DNA from: Candidatus Woesearchaeota archaeon
GTDB lineage: Archaea > Nanobdellota > Nanobdellia > Woesearchaeales > JACPIF01
Reading direction: 5' to 3'
Assembly: GCA_016188215.1 (NCBI GenBank)
Contig: JACPIF010000001.1
Coordinates: 69,923 to 133,922, forward strand
DNA length: 64,000 nt
Shown piece after piece: positions 17,156-25,731 of the stretch (within the stretch, counting starts at the first letter, position 1; each line of letters opens with the position of its first letter). Below the pieces are notes generated by a model, which saw only the letters and a list, made by a program, of their open reading frames with translations, was not told where the DNA came from and made no database searches. Position numbers and translations under genes: made by a program.

Positions 17156-17940
17156 TGGAAATACAGCTCATAGAAAAGCATAAGGAGAAAGATACAGTTA
17201 CCTTTTCATTGAAAGATGCAACACCGGCATTTGCAAACATGCTGCGGCGCTATATCATGGAGGAAGTCCCGGTGATGAGCATTGAGGATGTTGAATTCCG
17301 CAAGAATTCATCAGTCCTGTATGATGAGATGCTTGCCCAGCGGCTCGGGCTCGTTCCTTTGAAGACAGACTTGAAGTCATATAACCTGCCTGAGAAATGC
17401 AAATGCGAAGGAAAGGGATGCGCATCATGCCAGCTGAAGCTGGTCCTGAGGGCGAAAGGGCCGGGCGTAATATACACTTCAGAAATCAAGAGCAAGGATC
17501 CTAAGGTAAAGCCGGTGCACCATAAAATGCCGATTGTGAAGCTGCTGAAAGGGCAGCTGCTTGAAGTTGAGGCTACCGCAACCCTCGGCAAGGGCAAGCA
17601 GCATGTGAAATGGAGCCCAGGGCATGTGTACTACCGCAACAAGCCGATCGTTGAGATGGCAGGCGAGCCGGATGCAGAGGCAGCTGCACGCTATCCATAT
17701 ATTTTTGATACAAAAGGGAGCAAAGTTGTGATCAATAAAGATATGATACTGAAATATGATGTACTGGAAGATGTCCAGGCAGCCACAAAAGGAAAAGTAA
17801 AGGTGGCTGAGAAAGAAGACGAGTTCATATTTACTGTAGAAAGCTTTGGACAGCTTGAGCATGCGGATATGGTAGCAGAGGCGCTGCGCATATTTGAGGA
17901 GCATGTTGAAGAGTTTTCCGAGAAAATCAAGAAAACATAA
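17155..17940 (+). CDS. rpoD: DNA-directed RNA polymerase subunit D
   Basis: The archaeal counterpart of Rpb3/alpha-NTD; with subunit L it nucleates polymerase assembly. 261 residues. FANMLRRYIMEEVPVMSIEDVE is the dimerisation motif; the zinc-type CKCEGKGCASC at about residues 80-90 corresponds to the Rpb3 CxC..CxxC site. The insert that carries the Fe-S cluster in some archaea has no cysteines here, so no cluster is expected. The start is the ATG at 17155 (MEIQLIEK), not the earlier frame opening inside rps11. tRNA-Leu follows at once. Confidence 0.95.
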   Translation: MEIQLIEKHKEKDTVTFSLKDATPAFANMLRRYIMEEVPVMSIEDVEFRKNSSVLYDEMLAQRLGLVPLKTDLKSYNLPEKCKCEGKGCASCQLKLVLRAKGPGVIYTSEIKSKDPKVKPVHHKMPIVKLLKGQLLEVEATATLGKGKQHVKWSPGHVYYRNKPIVEMAGEPDAEAAARYPYIFDTKGSKVVINKDMILKYDVLEDVQAATKGKVKVAEKEDEFIFTVESFGQLEHADMVAEALRIFEEHVEEFSEKIKKT

Positions 17941-17945
17941 CTTAT

Positions 17946-18060
17946 GCGGGGGTGGCAGAGCCTGGCCAAATGCGCTATTTCATTCCCAAATGGGGATGGA
18001 GCGTAAGCTTGAGGGGCTAGTCCCTTAGTGGGTGCGCGTGTTCGAATCACGTCCCCCGCA
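17946..18060 (+). tRNA. tRNA-Leu (GAG) with candidate intron at 29/30
   Basis: Acceptor GCGGGGG/CCCCCGC (17946-17952 with 18053-18059), A73 at 18060, T arm GCGTG-TTCGAAT-CACGT, and a variable arm with CCC-TTAGT-GGG. The anticodon arm closes only if 17978-18006 is removed: CTA + GC then pairs perfectly with GCTAG around the loop TTGAGGG (anticodon GAG, 18011-18013). The 29-base insert folds as CATTCCC-AAAT-GGGGATG. CCA is not encoded. A one-base shift of the intron borders gives the same product. Confidence 0.85.
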
Positions 18061-18104
18061 TTATTGTGAAAGATTGATGATAGGATAATAACGACTAGGA
18101 GTAA

Positions 18105-18203
18105 GTAGTCGGCGAGATGAATCTCGCCTCCGTGGCGCGAATGAGTCCCCCGAATCGCATTTACATAAAATCGGGGGACATATTGTGGCGCGCATTTCGC
18201 GCC
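18105..18203 (-). repeat. Multi-hairpin intergenic element, copy 2 (inverse orientation)
   Basis: GGCGAGATGAATCTCGCC (18111-18128), GTCCCCCGA (about 18144) with TCGGGGGAC (about 18171), and GGCGCGCATTTCGCGCC (18187-18203). Same module order and wording as the copy at 14446, lying inside the r-protein operon between tRNA-Leu and rpl18e. Confidence 0.72.
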
Positions 18204-18240
18204 AGTATCCAATTAAAATAAAAAACTTCAGAATTAGAAA

Positions 18241-18606
18241 ATGGCAATAAGAACAGGACCGACAAACCCAATCATGCAGAGCCTAATACAGGAACTCAGG
18301 AAAACAAGCAGCGAGCAGAAGATTCCATTATGGGACAGGATAGCTGATGACCTTGAGAAGCCGACAAGGCAGCGCAGGGCAGTCAACCTATCAAAGATAA
18401 ACAGGTTTACAGAAGAGAATGAGATGATCATTGTGCCGGGAAAAGTGCTTGGCTCCGGTGCGCTCAGCCACAAGCTCACAATTGCTGCATTCAGCTTTTC
18501 AGCAGGCGCGCTTGAGAAGATAAGCAAGGTGCAGGCCAAGGCAATCTCCATCAAAGAGCTGATGCAGCAGCCCATCAAGGACAAGCGGGTGAGGATTTTA
18601 GGATGA
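18241..18606 (+). CDS. rpl18e: 50S ribosomal protein L18e (eL18)
   Basis: Archaeal/eukaryal large-subunit protein. 121 residues with TGPTNPIMQSLIQELRK at the start, NLSKINRFTEENEMIIVPGK, GSGALSHKLTIAAFSFS and the end KDKRVRILG. This is the canonical position before rpl13 and rps9. An AT-rich possible promoter lies at 18212-18225, so the second half of the operon may be expressed apart from the first. Confidence 0.95.
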   Translation: MAIRTGPTNPIMQSLIQELRKTSSEQKIPLWDRIADDLEKPTRQRRAVNLSKINRFTEENEMIIVPGKVLGSGALSHKLTIAAFSFSAGALEKISKVQAKAISIKELMQQPIKDKRVRILG

Positions 18607-18607
18607 T

Positions 18608-18651
18608 GAAAATCTTTGATTTTCAAACTTTAAATTCCTGGAGGAATTTAA
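18608..18651 (+). promoter_or_regulatory. Two hairpins, the second masking the rpl13 ribosome-binding site
   Basis: GAAAATC-TTT-GATTTTC (18608-18624) and TTAAATTCC-TGGA-GGAATTTAA (18630-18651). The Shine-Dalgarno GGAGG lies in the loop and 3' arm of the second, 9-13 bases before the rpl13 ATG at 18653. Confidence 0.5.
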
Positions 18652-18652
18652 A

Positions 18653-19063
18653 ATGATAATAGACGCAAAGCAGACGGTTTTAGGAAGGTTGGCTGCAGTA
18701 GCGGCAAAGCAGGCATTGTTGGGAAATCCTGTTGAGATAGTCAACTGCGAGCAGGCCATAATCTCAGGCAGGCGGGAGAATGTGTTTGCCAAGTACAAGA
18801 GGAAGAGAAAACTGGGCGGACCGTTCCAGGGGCCATTCATACCGAGGAATCCCGACATGTTTGTGAAGCGGGTCATAAGGGGCATGCTGCCGTACAAGCA
18901 GTACAAGGGCAGGAAGGCGTTTGAGCGCATAAGGTGTTATGCAGGCATTCCTGCAAAATTGCAAGGGCAGCAGGCGGAACAGGTCGCTGACGGCATGTCA
19001 CTGGCAATGTCACGATACGTAACAGTGCAAGAGATTTGCAGGCAACTGGGGAGCAAAAGATGA
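18653..19063 (+). CDS. rpl13: 50S ribosomal protein L13 (uL13)
   Basis: 136-residue large-subunit assembly protein. IIDAKQTVLGRLAAVAAKQAL opens the fold and NPDMFVKRVIRGMLPYK is the conserved RNA-contact loop. The stop overlaps the rps9 start as ATGA. Family length is normal. Confidence 0.95.
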   Translation: MIIDAKQTVLGRLAAVAAKQALLGNPVEIVNCEQAIISGRRENVFAKYKRKRKLGGPFQGPFIPRNPDMFVKRVIRGMLPYKQYKGRKAFERIRCYAGIPAKLQGQQAEQVADGMSLAMSRYVTVQEICRQLGSKR

Positions 19064-19458
19064 AGCCACCAATCCACGTTTCAGGAAAGAGAAAGCGATC
19101 CATAGCACGGGCTACATTGAGGCCTGGCAAAGGCGTTGTCAGGGTTAACCACCTGAATCTGCAGGCTATGAACCATTACTTGCCTAAGATGAAGATACTT
19201 GAGCCACTGCTTATTGCAGGAAATGTCGCAGGCACTGTCAATATTGATGTTACTGTAAGAGGCGGTGGAATCATGTCGCAGGCAGAAGCCAGCAGGCTGG
19301 TAATAGCACGGGCACTTGCACAGTTTGACAAGAAGCTTGAGAAGCCTTTCCAGGAGTATGACCGGCATCTGCTTGTTGCGGATGTACGGCGCAAAGAAAC
19401 TAAAAAACCAAATCGTCACGGGAAGGCGAGAAGCAAGACGCAAAAAAGCTATCGATAA
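19060..19458 (+). CDS. rps9: 30S ribosomal protein S9 (uS9)
   Basis: 132 residues; the C-terminus (HGKARSKTQKSYR) reaches into the P site, and the KSYR end is diagnostic (SKR/YR in the family). SGKRKRSIARATLRPGKGVV and VRGGGIMSQAEASRLVIARAL are the core motifs. The start is the ATG at 19060 in the ATGA overlap with rpl13; an earlier in-frame opening at 19036 is ignored. Confidence 0.95.
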   Translation: MKPPIHVSGKRKRSIARATLRPGKGVVRVNHLNLQAMNHYLPKMKILEPLLIAGNVAGTVNIDVTVRGGGIMSQAEASRLVIARALAQFDKKLEKPFQEYDRHLLVADVRRKETKKPNRHGKARSKTQKSYR

Positions 19459-19469
19459 AGGGAGGAAAA

Positions 19470-19670
19470 ATGATTATTCCAATAAGATGTTTCAGCTGTG
19501 GCCGCCCCATTGGGCATCTCTACGAAGATTATTTGGAGAAATCCAAGGCTAACCCAGAAGATCGCAAAAAGATACTGGATGAGCTCGGGCTGCAGAGGTA
19601 TTGCTGCAGGGCAATGTTCCTGGGGCAGGTTGACCTCATTGATTTAGCTGCGCCGTTCAAGAAGTTTTAG
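19470..19670 (+). CDS. rpoN: DNA-directed RNA polymerase subunit N
   Basis: The archaeal Rpb10 homologue, a small zinc-bundle assembly factor contacting subunits D and B. 66 residues: MIIPIRCFSCGRPIGHLYED with the CxxC near the start, and RYCCRAMFLGQVDLIDL with the CC pair. GGGAGG at about 19460 is a good Shine-Dalgarno site. This is the standard last gene of the rpl18e-rpl13-rps9 group. Confidence 0.96.
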   Translation: MIIPIRCFSCGRPIGHLYEDYLEKSKANPEDRKKILDELGLQRYCCRAMFLGQVDLIDLAAPFKKF

Positions 19671-19707
19671 CAATAAGTTTAAAAAGCATCTTAGAATTTG
19701 CTCTTAT

Positions 19708-20355
19708 ATGGCACAGTGGCTTAATGTTGACTTTTTGAGAAATGCCCATCTCTTCTTTAATAGAGATTTAATGTTGCCGACAAGCGTATTTCCAGATATC
19801 TCTGGAATAGGTTGGGAAAATGTCCAGGCTTCAGGAATAAAAGGAATTATTTTTGATGCAGATCAAACTTTAGTTCCATACCACGGTGTTATGTTACATC
19901 CAGGCCTTGTTGAAACTTTTGATAAAGTCAAACGGGTTTATGGGGCTGATAAAATTGCTATTCTTTCTAATTACGCAGGCAACCAAATGGATGACAGAAG
20001 GACTAAAAGAAAACAGGCACTGGAGGCAAATTTAGGAGTAAGAGTTATCAGCGCTGCAAAGAAAAAACCTGCTCCTGAGCCATATCATGCTGCAATGGCA
20101 TATTTAGGAACTACTCCTGAAACAACATTAATGGTTGGTGATAGATTAGCAACAGATATCTTAGGTGCCCGGAGAGCAGGGATTCAGCGCACATTCCTTG
20201 TCCTAAATCCGATAGATGCTCACAATGACCCTTGGTATACATCTCTTACTAGAAATTTTGAAAGAAAGTGGTACGATAAGGAAATACAAATAAGATGGCT
20301 TGGCTATCTGAGTGGTAAATGGATGCAGTGGGGCTCTCATACAGGCGGTATATGA
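19708..20355 (+). CDS. HAD-superfamily phosphatase, YqeG/Gep4-like
   Basis: A 215-residue HAD class IIIA phosphatase. Motif I is IIFDADQTL, motif II ILSNYAG, the Lys is in KKKPAPEPY, and motif IV is MVGDRLATDILGARRAG. The preceding PTSVFPDI and GIKGIIFDAD wording is like YqeG/Gep4, which dephosphorylates phosphatidylglycerophosphate in bacteria and mitochondria; an archaeal lipid or other phosphate substrate is possible (inference). The codon use is more AT-rich than the r-protein genes before it. TATA GTTTAAAAAG at 19677-19686. Overlaps the next gene as ATGA. Confidence 0.82.
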   Translation: MAQWLNVDFLRNAHLFFNRDLMLPTSVFPDISGIGWENVQASGIKGIIFDADQTLVPYHGVMLHPGLVETFDKVKRVYGADKIAILSNYAGNQMDDRRTKRKQALEANLGVRVISAAKKKPAPEPYHAAMAYLGTTPETTLMVGDRLATDILGARRAGIQRTFLVLNPIDAHNDPWYTSLTRNFERKWYDKEIQIRWLGYLSGKWMQWGSHTGGI

Positions 20356-20915
20356 AATTCTTAATCGAGCATCTAGAGCCAAAATTATATAGATGGTGTC
20401 TGCTTGAGTACAAGCATATTTCTGAACGAGTTGGAAAGAAGAACGTCATTTTTACAAATGTAAATGCAAGGGACAAGGCTAAACTCAGTAAATTCGGAGA
20501 GGTTTACACTAAAAAGGTTGCTAAACTTGAATTGGAGAAAACCTGCATCCTTGACCCTTATGCCAAAGAAAAGCTAAAGCCCGCAGATGCACGGAAATCT
20601 GGCTATTTTATATTTGGTGGGATACTTGGCAATAATCCTGCTGAAGGCAGGACTAAAAAGCTGACAGAGCAGATGCCAAAGGCTGCGCGGCGGAATCTTG
20701 GAAAAAGGCAGCTTTCAACTGATACTGCTGTTATAGTTGCTAAACTTATTTTAACAGGAATTCCGTTTGAAAAAATTCAGTTCCAGGACGAGCTAGAGAT
20801 AGAAACTGGTGAAGACGAGTCTGTAGTATTGCCGTATCCGTATGTCGTCAAGGATGGGAAGGCCGTGGTGAGCAAGGAACTTGTTGCTTATCTAAAGAGG
20901 AAGAAAGGATTCTGA
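20352..20915 (+). CDS. SFM1-like SPOUT methyltransferase
   Basis: 187 residues. It opens [20 protein letters not shown], matching the start of the SFM1 family (yeast Sfm1 methylates an arginine of ribosomal protein S3), and has the knotted-fold signature [18 protein letters not shown] where SPOUT enzymes bind SAM. The C-terminus includes [18 protein letters not shown]. The start in an ATGA overlap with the phosphatase is preferred over the earlier frame opening at 20319. Archaeal members are not characterised; a protein or RNA target is possible. Confidence 0.75.
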   Translation: MKFLIEHLEPKLYRWCLLEYKHISERVGKKNVIFTNVNARDKAKLSKFGEVYTKKVAKLELEKTCILDPYAKEKLKPADARKSGYFIFGGILGNNPAEGRTKKLTEQMPKAARRNLGKRQLSTDTAVIVAKLILTGIPFEKIQFQDELEIETGEDESVVLPYPYVVKDGKAVVSKELVAYLKRKKGF

Positions 20916-20926
20916 TTTCCCAAAAC

Positions 20927-20936
20927 CTTATAAAAC
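20927..20936 (+). promoter_or_regulatory. TATA box for leuS
   Basis: CCTTATAAAA, 24-33 bases before the ATG at 20960. Confidence 0.55.
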
Positions 20937-20959
20937 CATTTCATACTTCCCTCTGCACT

Positions 20960-23608
20960 ATGGTTGATTTGAATGCAATAGCCAAGAAGTGGCAACAGAG
21001 ATGGGAAGAGGCCAAGCTGTTTGAAGTGAAAGAGAATACCAGAAAGAAAAAGTTCTACTGCTTAGAGATGTACCCGTATCCCTCTGAAAGGCTGCACATG
21101 GGGCATCTCAGGAATTATTCCATAGGTGATGCGCTTGCGCGCTATAAGAGGATGCGCGGCTTCAATGTGCTCTACCCTATGGGGTATGATGCATTTGGGT
21201 TGCCTGCTGAAAATGCCGCTATCAAGAACAATGCAGATCCAGCTGAATGGACCATCCGGAACATGAATGCTATCAGGCAGCAGCAGAAAAGCCTGGGATT
21301 TAGCTATGACTGGGGCAGGGAGATCGCAAGCCTGTGGCCGGATTACTATAAATGGAATCAATGGATATTCTTGAAATTGTATGAGAATGGGCTGGCATAC
21401 AAGAAACATGCTGCTGTAAACTGGTGCCCAAGCTGCAATACTGTTCTTGCGAATGAGCAGGTAGAGGCAGGATTATGCTGGCGCTGCAAGTCACCGGTGG
21501 AGCAGCGGGAACTGGAGCAGTGGTTCTTCAGGATAACGCAATATGCTGATGAGCTGCTTAAAGATATCAGGAAGCTGGAGCATTGGCCGGAGCGCGTCAA
21601 AGTAATGCAGGAGAATTGGATCGGGAAAAGCGAAGGCGCATCCGTATACTTTGACCTGGCTGCGCATGAGGAAACACTTGAGGTCTTTACGACACGAGCA
21701 GACACGCTGTTCGGCGCAACATTTATGGTGCTGGCTCCTGAGCACCCACTGGTACCCCAGATAACCACAATGGAGCATGAGGCTGAGGTCAAGAAATATA
21801 TTGAGGCAGCAAGGAGGGAGCGTGAGCTTGAGCGTGAAGAGAAAACTGAGAAGACAGGAGTCTTTACAGGAGCGTATGCAATCAACCCTGTGAATGGCAA
21901 GCAAATTCCTATCTGGATATCAGATTATGTTCTCATGGGCTATGGAACCGGAGCCATAATGGCAGTTCCTGCGCATGATGAGAGAGACATGGAATTCGCA
22001 CAGAAGTTCAAGTTGCCCATCGTTGAAGTGGTAAGGAAAGAGGGGCATGAAGAAATGCTCCACTGCTACACAGAAGGCGGCATACTAGTGAATTCTGAGG
22101 AATTCACAGGAATGGAGTCAAGTGATGCAATAAAAAAAATTGTAGAGAAACTGCACAAAAAAGGAAAGGCTAAGCACAGCGTTCAATATAAGCTGAGAGA
22201 CTGGCTGATTTCAAGGCAAAGATACTGGGGAACCCCTATACCTATCATTTACTGTGAGAAATGCGGCATAGTGGCAGTTCCTTATGAGCAGCTTCCTGTA
22301 CTGCTTCCTGCTTCTAATAAGGTCAAGTTTACAGGCCAGGGCAATCCGCTTGAGACAAACCATGAGTTTGTCAATATACGTTGCCCAAAATGCCATGGGA
22401 ACGCCAAGCGGGAAACTGATACTATGGATACTTTTGTTGATTCCTCATGGTATTTCCTGAGGTACTGCTCACCTAAATATGAGAAGTTGCCGTTTGACAA
22501 GAAAGCAGCAATGTACTGGATGCCGGTTGATCAGTACATCGGAGGGATTGAGCACGCCATCCTGCACCTGCTGTATGCACGGTTTTTTACCAAGGTGCTC
22601 CGGGATTTGGGATTGGTTGAGGCAGATGAGCCTTTCATGAGGCTCCTGACACAAGGAATGGTAATCAAAGACAGGGCAAAGATGTCAAAGAGCCTGGGGA
22701 ACGTGGTAGATCCAGAGGAGATAACCAGCAAGTACGGGCCTGATACTGCAAGATTATTCATACTGTTTGCTGCACTGCCTGAAAAAGAGCTGGACTGGAG
22801 CAACCAGGGCGTGCAGGGCAGCTATAGATTCCTGCAGAGATTGTACCGGCTTGCAGAGCTGGAGATAAAGGCAAAGGGTAATGATGATAAGAAGAAATAC
22901 GTCATTAGTATGCTGCAAAGGACTATACTTAAGGCAACTGAGCATGTAGATGAGATGCGGTTCAGCCTGGCTCTTGGCGCACTGATGGAGTATGCAAACA
23001 TACTTGCAAAGTATGCCGAGCATATTGACAGTAAAACATACAGGGAATCCCTGAAAAAGCTTGTTGTCATGATGGCACCATTCACGCCGCATATCTCAGA
23101 AGAGATGTGGGAGATGCTTGCAGGAAAAGGATTTGTTTCTGTACAGGAATGGCCGGAAGCAGACGATAAATTGCTTGATGAGGAGATTGAGGCGGCTGAA
23201 GAGCTTGTGGAAAGCACAATGGCTGATATCAATGAAGTGCTGCAGCTGGTCAAGAAGAAACCTGGCAAGATAACTTTGTTTATTGCAGAATCATGGAAAT
23301 ACCAGTACCTGCACAAGCTCAAGACAATACTTTCCAAGACCTACAACATGAAAGAGGTCATGGGGCATGTCATGGACAAGGAGCATGCTGCAGAAATAGG
23401 AAGCCTGACGCCAAAGCTTATGAAGGATACATCGCGGATACCCAAGACGCTGCTTTCACATGAGGCTGAACTGCGGGCGCTACAGAGCAACCGGGAAGCT
23501 GTCGCGCAGAGGTTTAATGCGGCAGTTGAAGTTGTGAGCGCAGCCAAGTCTAATGAGCAGAAGGCGAAGCAGGCAATGCCGGGGAAGCCTGCTATATTTG
23601 TGGAGTGA
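20960..23608 (+). CDS. leuS: Leucyl-tRNA synthetase, bacterial-type
   Basis: Charges tRNA-Leu. 882 residues. [17 protein letters not shown] is the HIGH region, a zinc-binding insert reads CPSC...CWRC near 155-175, a CP1 editing domain is present ([17 protein letters not shown]), and [10 protein letters not shown] is the KMSKS loop. The sentence [19 protein letters not shown] is characteristic of the bacterial form; archaeal LeuRS reads differently and is longer. The gene therefore looks horizontally acquired, as is common in DPANN. tRNA-Leu(GAG) is 2.9 kb upstream. Single-gene transcript. Confidence 0.95.
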   Translation: MVDLNAIAKKWQQRWEEAKLFEVKENTRKKKFYCLEMYPYPSERLHMGHLRNYSIGDALARYKRMRGFNVLYPMGYDAFGLPAENAAIKNNADPAEWTIRNMNAIRQQQKSLGFSYDWGREIASLWPDYYKWNQWIFLKLYENGLAYKKHAAVNWCPSCNTVLANEQVEAGLCWRCKSPVEQRELEQWFFRITQYADELLKDIRKLEHWPERVKVMQENWIGKSEGASVYFDLAAHEETLEVFTTRADTLFGATFMVLAPEHPLVPQITTMEHEAEVKKYIEAARRERELEREEKTEKTGVFTGAYAINPVNGKQIPIWISDYVLMGYGTGAIMAVPAHDERDMEFAQKFKLPIVEVVRKEGHEEMLHCYTEGGILVNSEEFTGMESSDAIKKIVEKLHKKGKAKHSVQYKLRDWLISRQRYWGTPIPIIYCEKCGIVAVPYEQLPVLLPASNKVKFTGQGNPLETNHEFVNIRCPKCHGNAKRETDTMDTFVDSSWYFLRYCSPKYEKLPFDKKAAMYWMPVDQYIGGIEHAILHLLYARFFTKVLRDLGLVEADEPFMRLLTQGMVIKDRAKMSKSLGNVVDPEEITSKYGPDTARLFILFAALPEKELDWSNQGVQGSYRFLQRLYRLAELEIKAKGNDDKKKYVISMLQRTILKATEHVDEMRFSLALGALMEYANILAKYAEHIDSKTYRESLKKLVVMMAPFTPHISEEMWEMLAGKGFVSVQEWPEADDKLLDEEIEAAEELVESTMADINEVLQLVKKKPGKITLFIAESWKYQYLHKLKTILSKTYNMKEVMGHVMDKEHAAEIGSLTPKLMKDTSRIPKTLLSHEAELRALQSNREAVAQRFNAAVEVVSAAKSNEQKAKQAMPGKPAIFVE

Positions 23609-23610
23609 TT

Positions 23611-23919
23611 TTATTTTCGTTTTTCTTTTATCTCTAAATCCAAAAGCTTAACTTCCCTTTCTAATTTCTGTTTTTCTAAATTTTTAATATCCTCAATTAA
23701 ATTCTCATTCTTGTGCCAACCAGTAAAACCATCTATCAGCATAGTGCCTCCTATCAAGAATATTGTAGCAGAAATAACAGTTCCTATCCACCATAATTTG
23801 TTTGATAACTGAGCAGGTTCTTTAGCAAAGAAAATAATAAATGGGACAAGTATTAATATAGTTCCAAGTATAATTTGTAAATGAAATCTCCTTAGCTTAA
23901 TTATCCCTGGAATATCCAT
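23611..23919 (-). CDS. Small two-pass membrane protein
   Basis: 102 residues with two predicted membrane segments (LGTILILVPFIIFFA and WWIGTVISATIFLIGGTML) and a C-terminal coiled-coil (NLEKQKLEREVKLLDLEIKE). Unknown family. The frame extends to an ATG at 23949, inside the 3' end of the SRP RNA, so the ATG at 23919 is preferred. The gene ends 2 bases after leuS, convergent. AT-rich. Confidence 0.5.
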   Translation of the reverse strand: MDIPGIIKLRRFHLQIILGTILILVPFIIFFAKEPAQLSNKLWWIGTVISATIFLIGGTMLIDGFTGWHKNENLIEDIKNLEKQKLEREVKLLDLEIKEKRK

Positions 23920-23940
23920 ACTAACGCCATTGTAATAAAG

Positions 23941-24211
23941 CGCAGGCATCCCGGGATGGATGCATACCGAAACTACAGGTTTATCTCAGCGTATTCTCGG
24001 CTCCGCTACCCTGCAAGCATCAATACAAACAGTTAGGTCTGCATCCGTCAGGATCTGAACCGGTTCCCATAAGCATCAATCCTACAGGACAGAGCGTCTA
24101 CGTTTACGCCAAGGCTTGCAGCTTGACATACACCGCTCCCAGGCATTCAGCCCAATCATGAGGCCCGTTTACTGTTACAGGGAAGGGCCAACTCCCCAGC
24201 CTAGCCTGCAT
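23941..24211 (-). ncRNA. Signal recognition particle RNA (7S)
   Basis: On the reverse strand the 5' part reads GGCTAGGCTGGGGAGTTGG, then CCCTGTAACAGTAAACGGG, matching the archaeal SRP Alu domain (CCTGTAAC motif). The S domain has the SRP54 site GTTCAG-ATCC-TGAC-GGAT-GCAG-ACC. Terminal GCAGGC/GCCTGC pair the ends. A TATA-like CTTTTTAAC (24231-24241) sets the 5' end near 24211. The apical loop reads UGAC rather than the common GGAA/GNRA. Boundaries are uncertain by a few bases. Confidence 0.9.
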
Positions 24212-24270
24212 AGAGGAGAAAATAAGAAGGGGTTAAAAAGATTGTGTATCTCAAGATATAGGGCGTATAA

Positions 24271-24669
24271 CTAATAATAAGATTTTGTGTACAGTTCCAT
24301 TAAATCAGGAGGAGCTTCATCAAGCCAACCATAGAATCCTTGCGGATAATTAGGGTGAAGTTGTCCTGCGGTTCCATCAGCTATATAGTATCTGCCACTT
24401 TTCTTGGCCATAAGCCAATGGTGTGAGCCTAAACCTCGCTCGCTCAAATATGGTAGGGCATGAGTTCCTTCAAAGTGGAATTGCCTGCGAATATTCCAAG
24501 GAAGCTTTATCTTGAGTAATTTCAGGGTTTTGTCAGTCCAAATCTTACATTGGTCAAACCCATTGTCCATTACTGATGTTTCAGGCCTCAGCGCTAGCCA
24601 AAAATTCTCTGTAAACGGATTTGGCCCCGATTTGTTTCCCCATAAAATACCTATAAGTGAACTTAACAT
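24271..24669 (-). CDS. Small papain/transglutaminase-fold-like protein
   Basis: 132 residues, no signal peptide. The order FDQCKIWTDKTLKLL (Cys at a helix start), SHHWLMAKK (His) and RYYIADGTAGQ (Asp) is the Cys-His-Asp order of papain-fold and transglutaminase-like enzymes, with Trp after the His and an aromatic pair before the Asp. The family is not identified and activity is unproven. TATA on this strand at about 24692-24700 places the leaderless start at the ATG 24669. AT-rich relative to its neighbours. Confidence 0.62.
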   Translation of the reverse strand: MLSSLIGILWGNKSGPNPFTENFWLALRPETSVMDNGFDQCKIWTDKTLKLLKIKLPWNIRRQFHFEGTHALPYLSERGLGSHHWLMAKKSGRYYIADGTAGQLHPNYPQGFYGWLDEAPPDLMELYTKSYY

Positions 24670-24728
24670 ACTTCAATTATCATATATTGAGTATTTAAAG
24701 TTTTCTATTTTTACCACTAATTAGTACT

Positions 24729-25670
24729 CTAAATTAAGGATTCTATTATCACGACAACCAGCCACCCAACCAAACACCCTATAGATAGGTATGGCATTGC
24801 GGGATAGAACTTGCCTTTCTCGCCTTTCCAGAATAGGTATGCAAGGGCTGCGGTTGAGCCTGCTACAACAAACATCGTTTCCAGGAATGCAATAGCAACT
24901 GAATGCTTCAGCATCAGGTCTTTCATGACGACGCCTGCAAATATAAGCGGGAAGCCGATGTCGCCGCCTCCAAGGATGGCATGCTTAACCCCTGCCTTTT
25001 CCGACTTTATTTCTTTGGCTGCAGCATAGTCCATTTTATGGTGTGCAACCGGCTTTTTACCCTTCTCGCGGTACTGCACCAGCATGCCGGCAAACACCTT
25101 CTCTTTTGCGGTAAACCTGGCCAGCTTAATCATGTGCTTGCTCTTCCAGACAGCATACATGTCATAGATAGAGATGAGCACCAAGAGTGCAATCACTGAA
25201 ATTATGTTGAGCAGAGGGACTACAATAGCGGCCAGGCCGCCATAAATGAAAACTTCAGTGAAGTTGTGGACATAAAAATTAGGCTTGAGCAGGCGCCAGG
25301 CTGCCAATGCAGCTGCAATTGATGCAGCTATATAATTGCCCTGGGGTATTTTAAGGAATACTGAGAATGAAACAGTCAAGACATATACCATGCTCAGGAA
25401 AAACCAGAATTTCCAGAACGTGCCCAGGTTTAGCCTGATGAAAAGAAGCAGGAGCAGGGTTCCCAGGATAATTGCTGCAAAGATATATGTGAAAGAAGTG
25501 GTAGTATTGACCTCGGGCCGCTCGACATTGAAAGGAAGCTTTTCAAAGCTTACCGTGCCTTCCTTCAGCTGTGCAGAATCAATGTACTGGTTTACAACCA
25601 ATAAGCCCATGAGCTGGGCGAGCACAAACAGGGAAAGCATGAGAAGCGTTACCCTTACATTATGTTTCAT
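24729..25670 (-). CDS. Presenilin/signal-peptide-peptidase-type intramembrane aspartyl protease
   Basis: 313 residues, about nine membrane segments. Catalytic motifs are present: ISIYDMYAVW (YD) and LGGGDIGFPL (GxGD), plus PAMPYL near the C-terminus, corresponding to the PAL motif. Archaeal homologues cleave within membranes. A roughly 55-residue hydrophilic loop sits between the two aspartates. A TATA palindrome (25691-25708) between this gene and the next favours the ATG at 25670 over that at 25685. Substrates unknown. Confidence 0.88.
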   Translation of the reverse strand: MKHNVRVTLLMLSLFVLAQLMGLLVVNQYIDSAQLKEGTVSFEKLPFNVERPEVNTTTSFTYIFAAIILGTLLLLLFIRLNLGTFWKFWFFLSMVYVLTVSFSVFLKIPQGNYIAASIAAALAAWRLLKPNFYVHNFTEVFIYGGLAAIVVPLLNIISVIALLVLISIYDMYAVWKSKHMIKLARFTAKEKVFAGMLVQYREKGKKPVAHHKMDYAAAKEIKSEKAGVKHAILGGGDIGFPLIFAGVVMKDLMLKHSVAIAFLETMFVVAGSTAALAYLFWKGEKGKFYPAMPYLSIGCLVGWLVVVIIESLI

Positions 25671-25690
25671 CAGCTCTTGGTACATACTAA

Positions 25691-25708
25691 CTTATATAAA
25701 TTTATATG
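25691..25708. promoter_or_regulatory. Shared bidirectional TATA region
   Basis: TTATATAAATTTATAT is near-palindromic and gives a TATA box for each strand, about 26-27 bases from the ATG at 25670 (minus) and at 25732 (plus). Confidence 0.5.
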
Positions 25709-25731
25709 AAAGGACAAATAACCGATTGAGC

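Noticed and set aside
23950-24230. Considered as coding on the plus strand
   Set aside because: No long frame, and the reverse strand matches SRP RNA motifs throughout.
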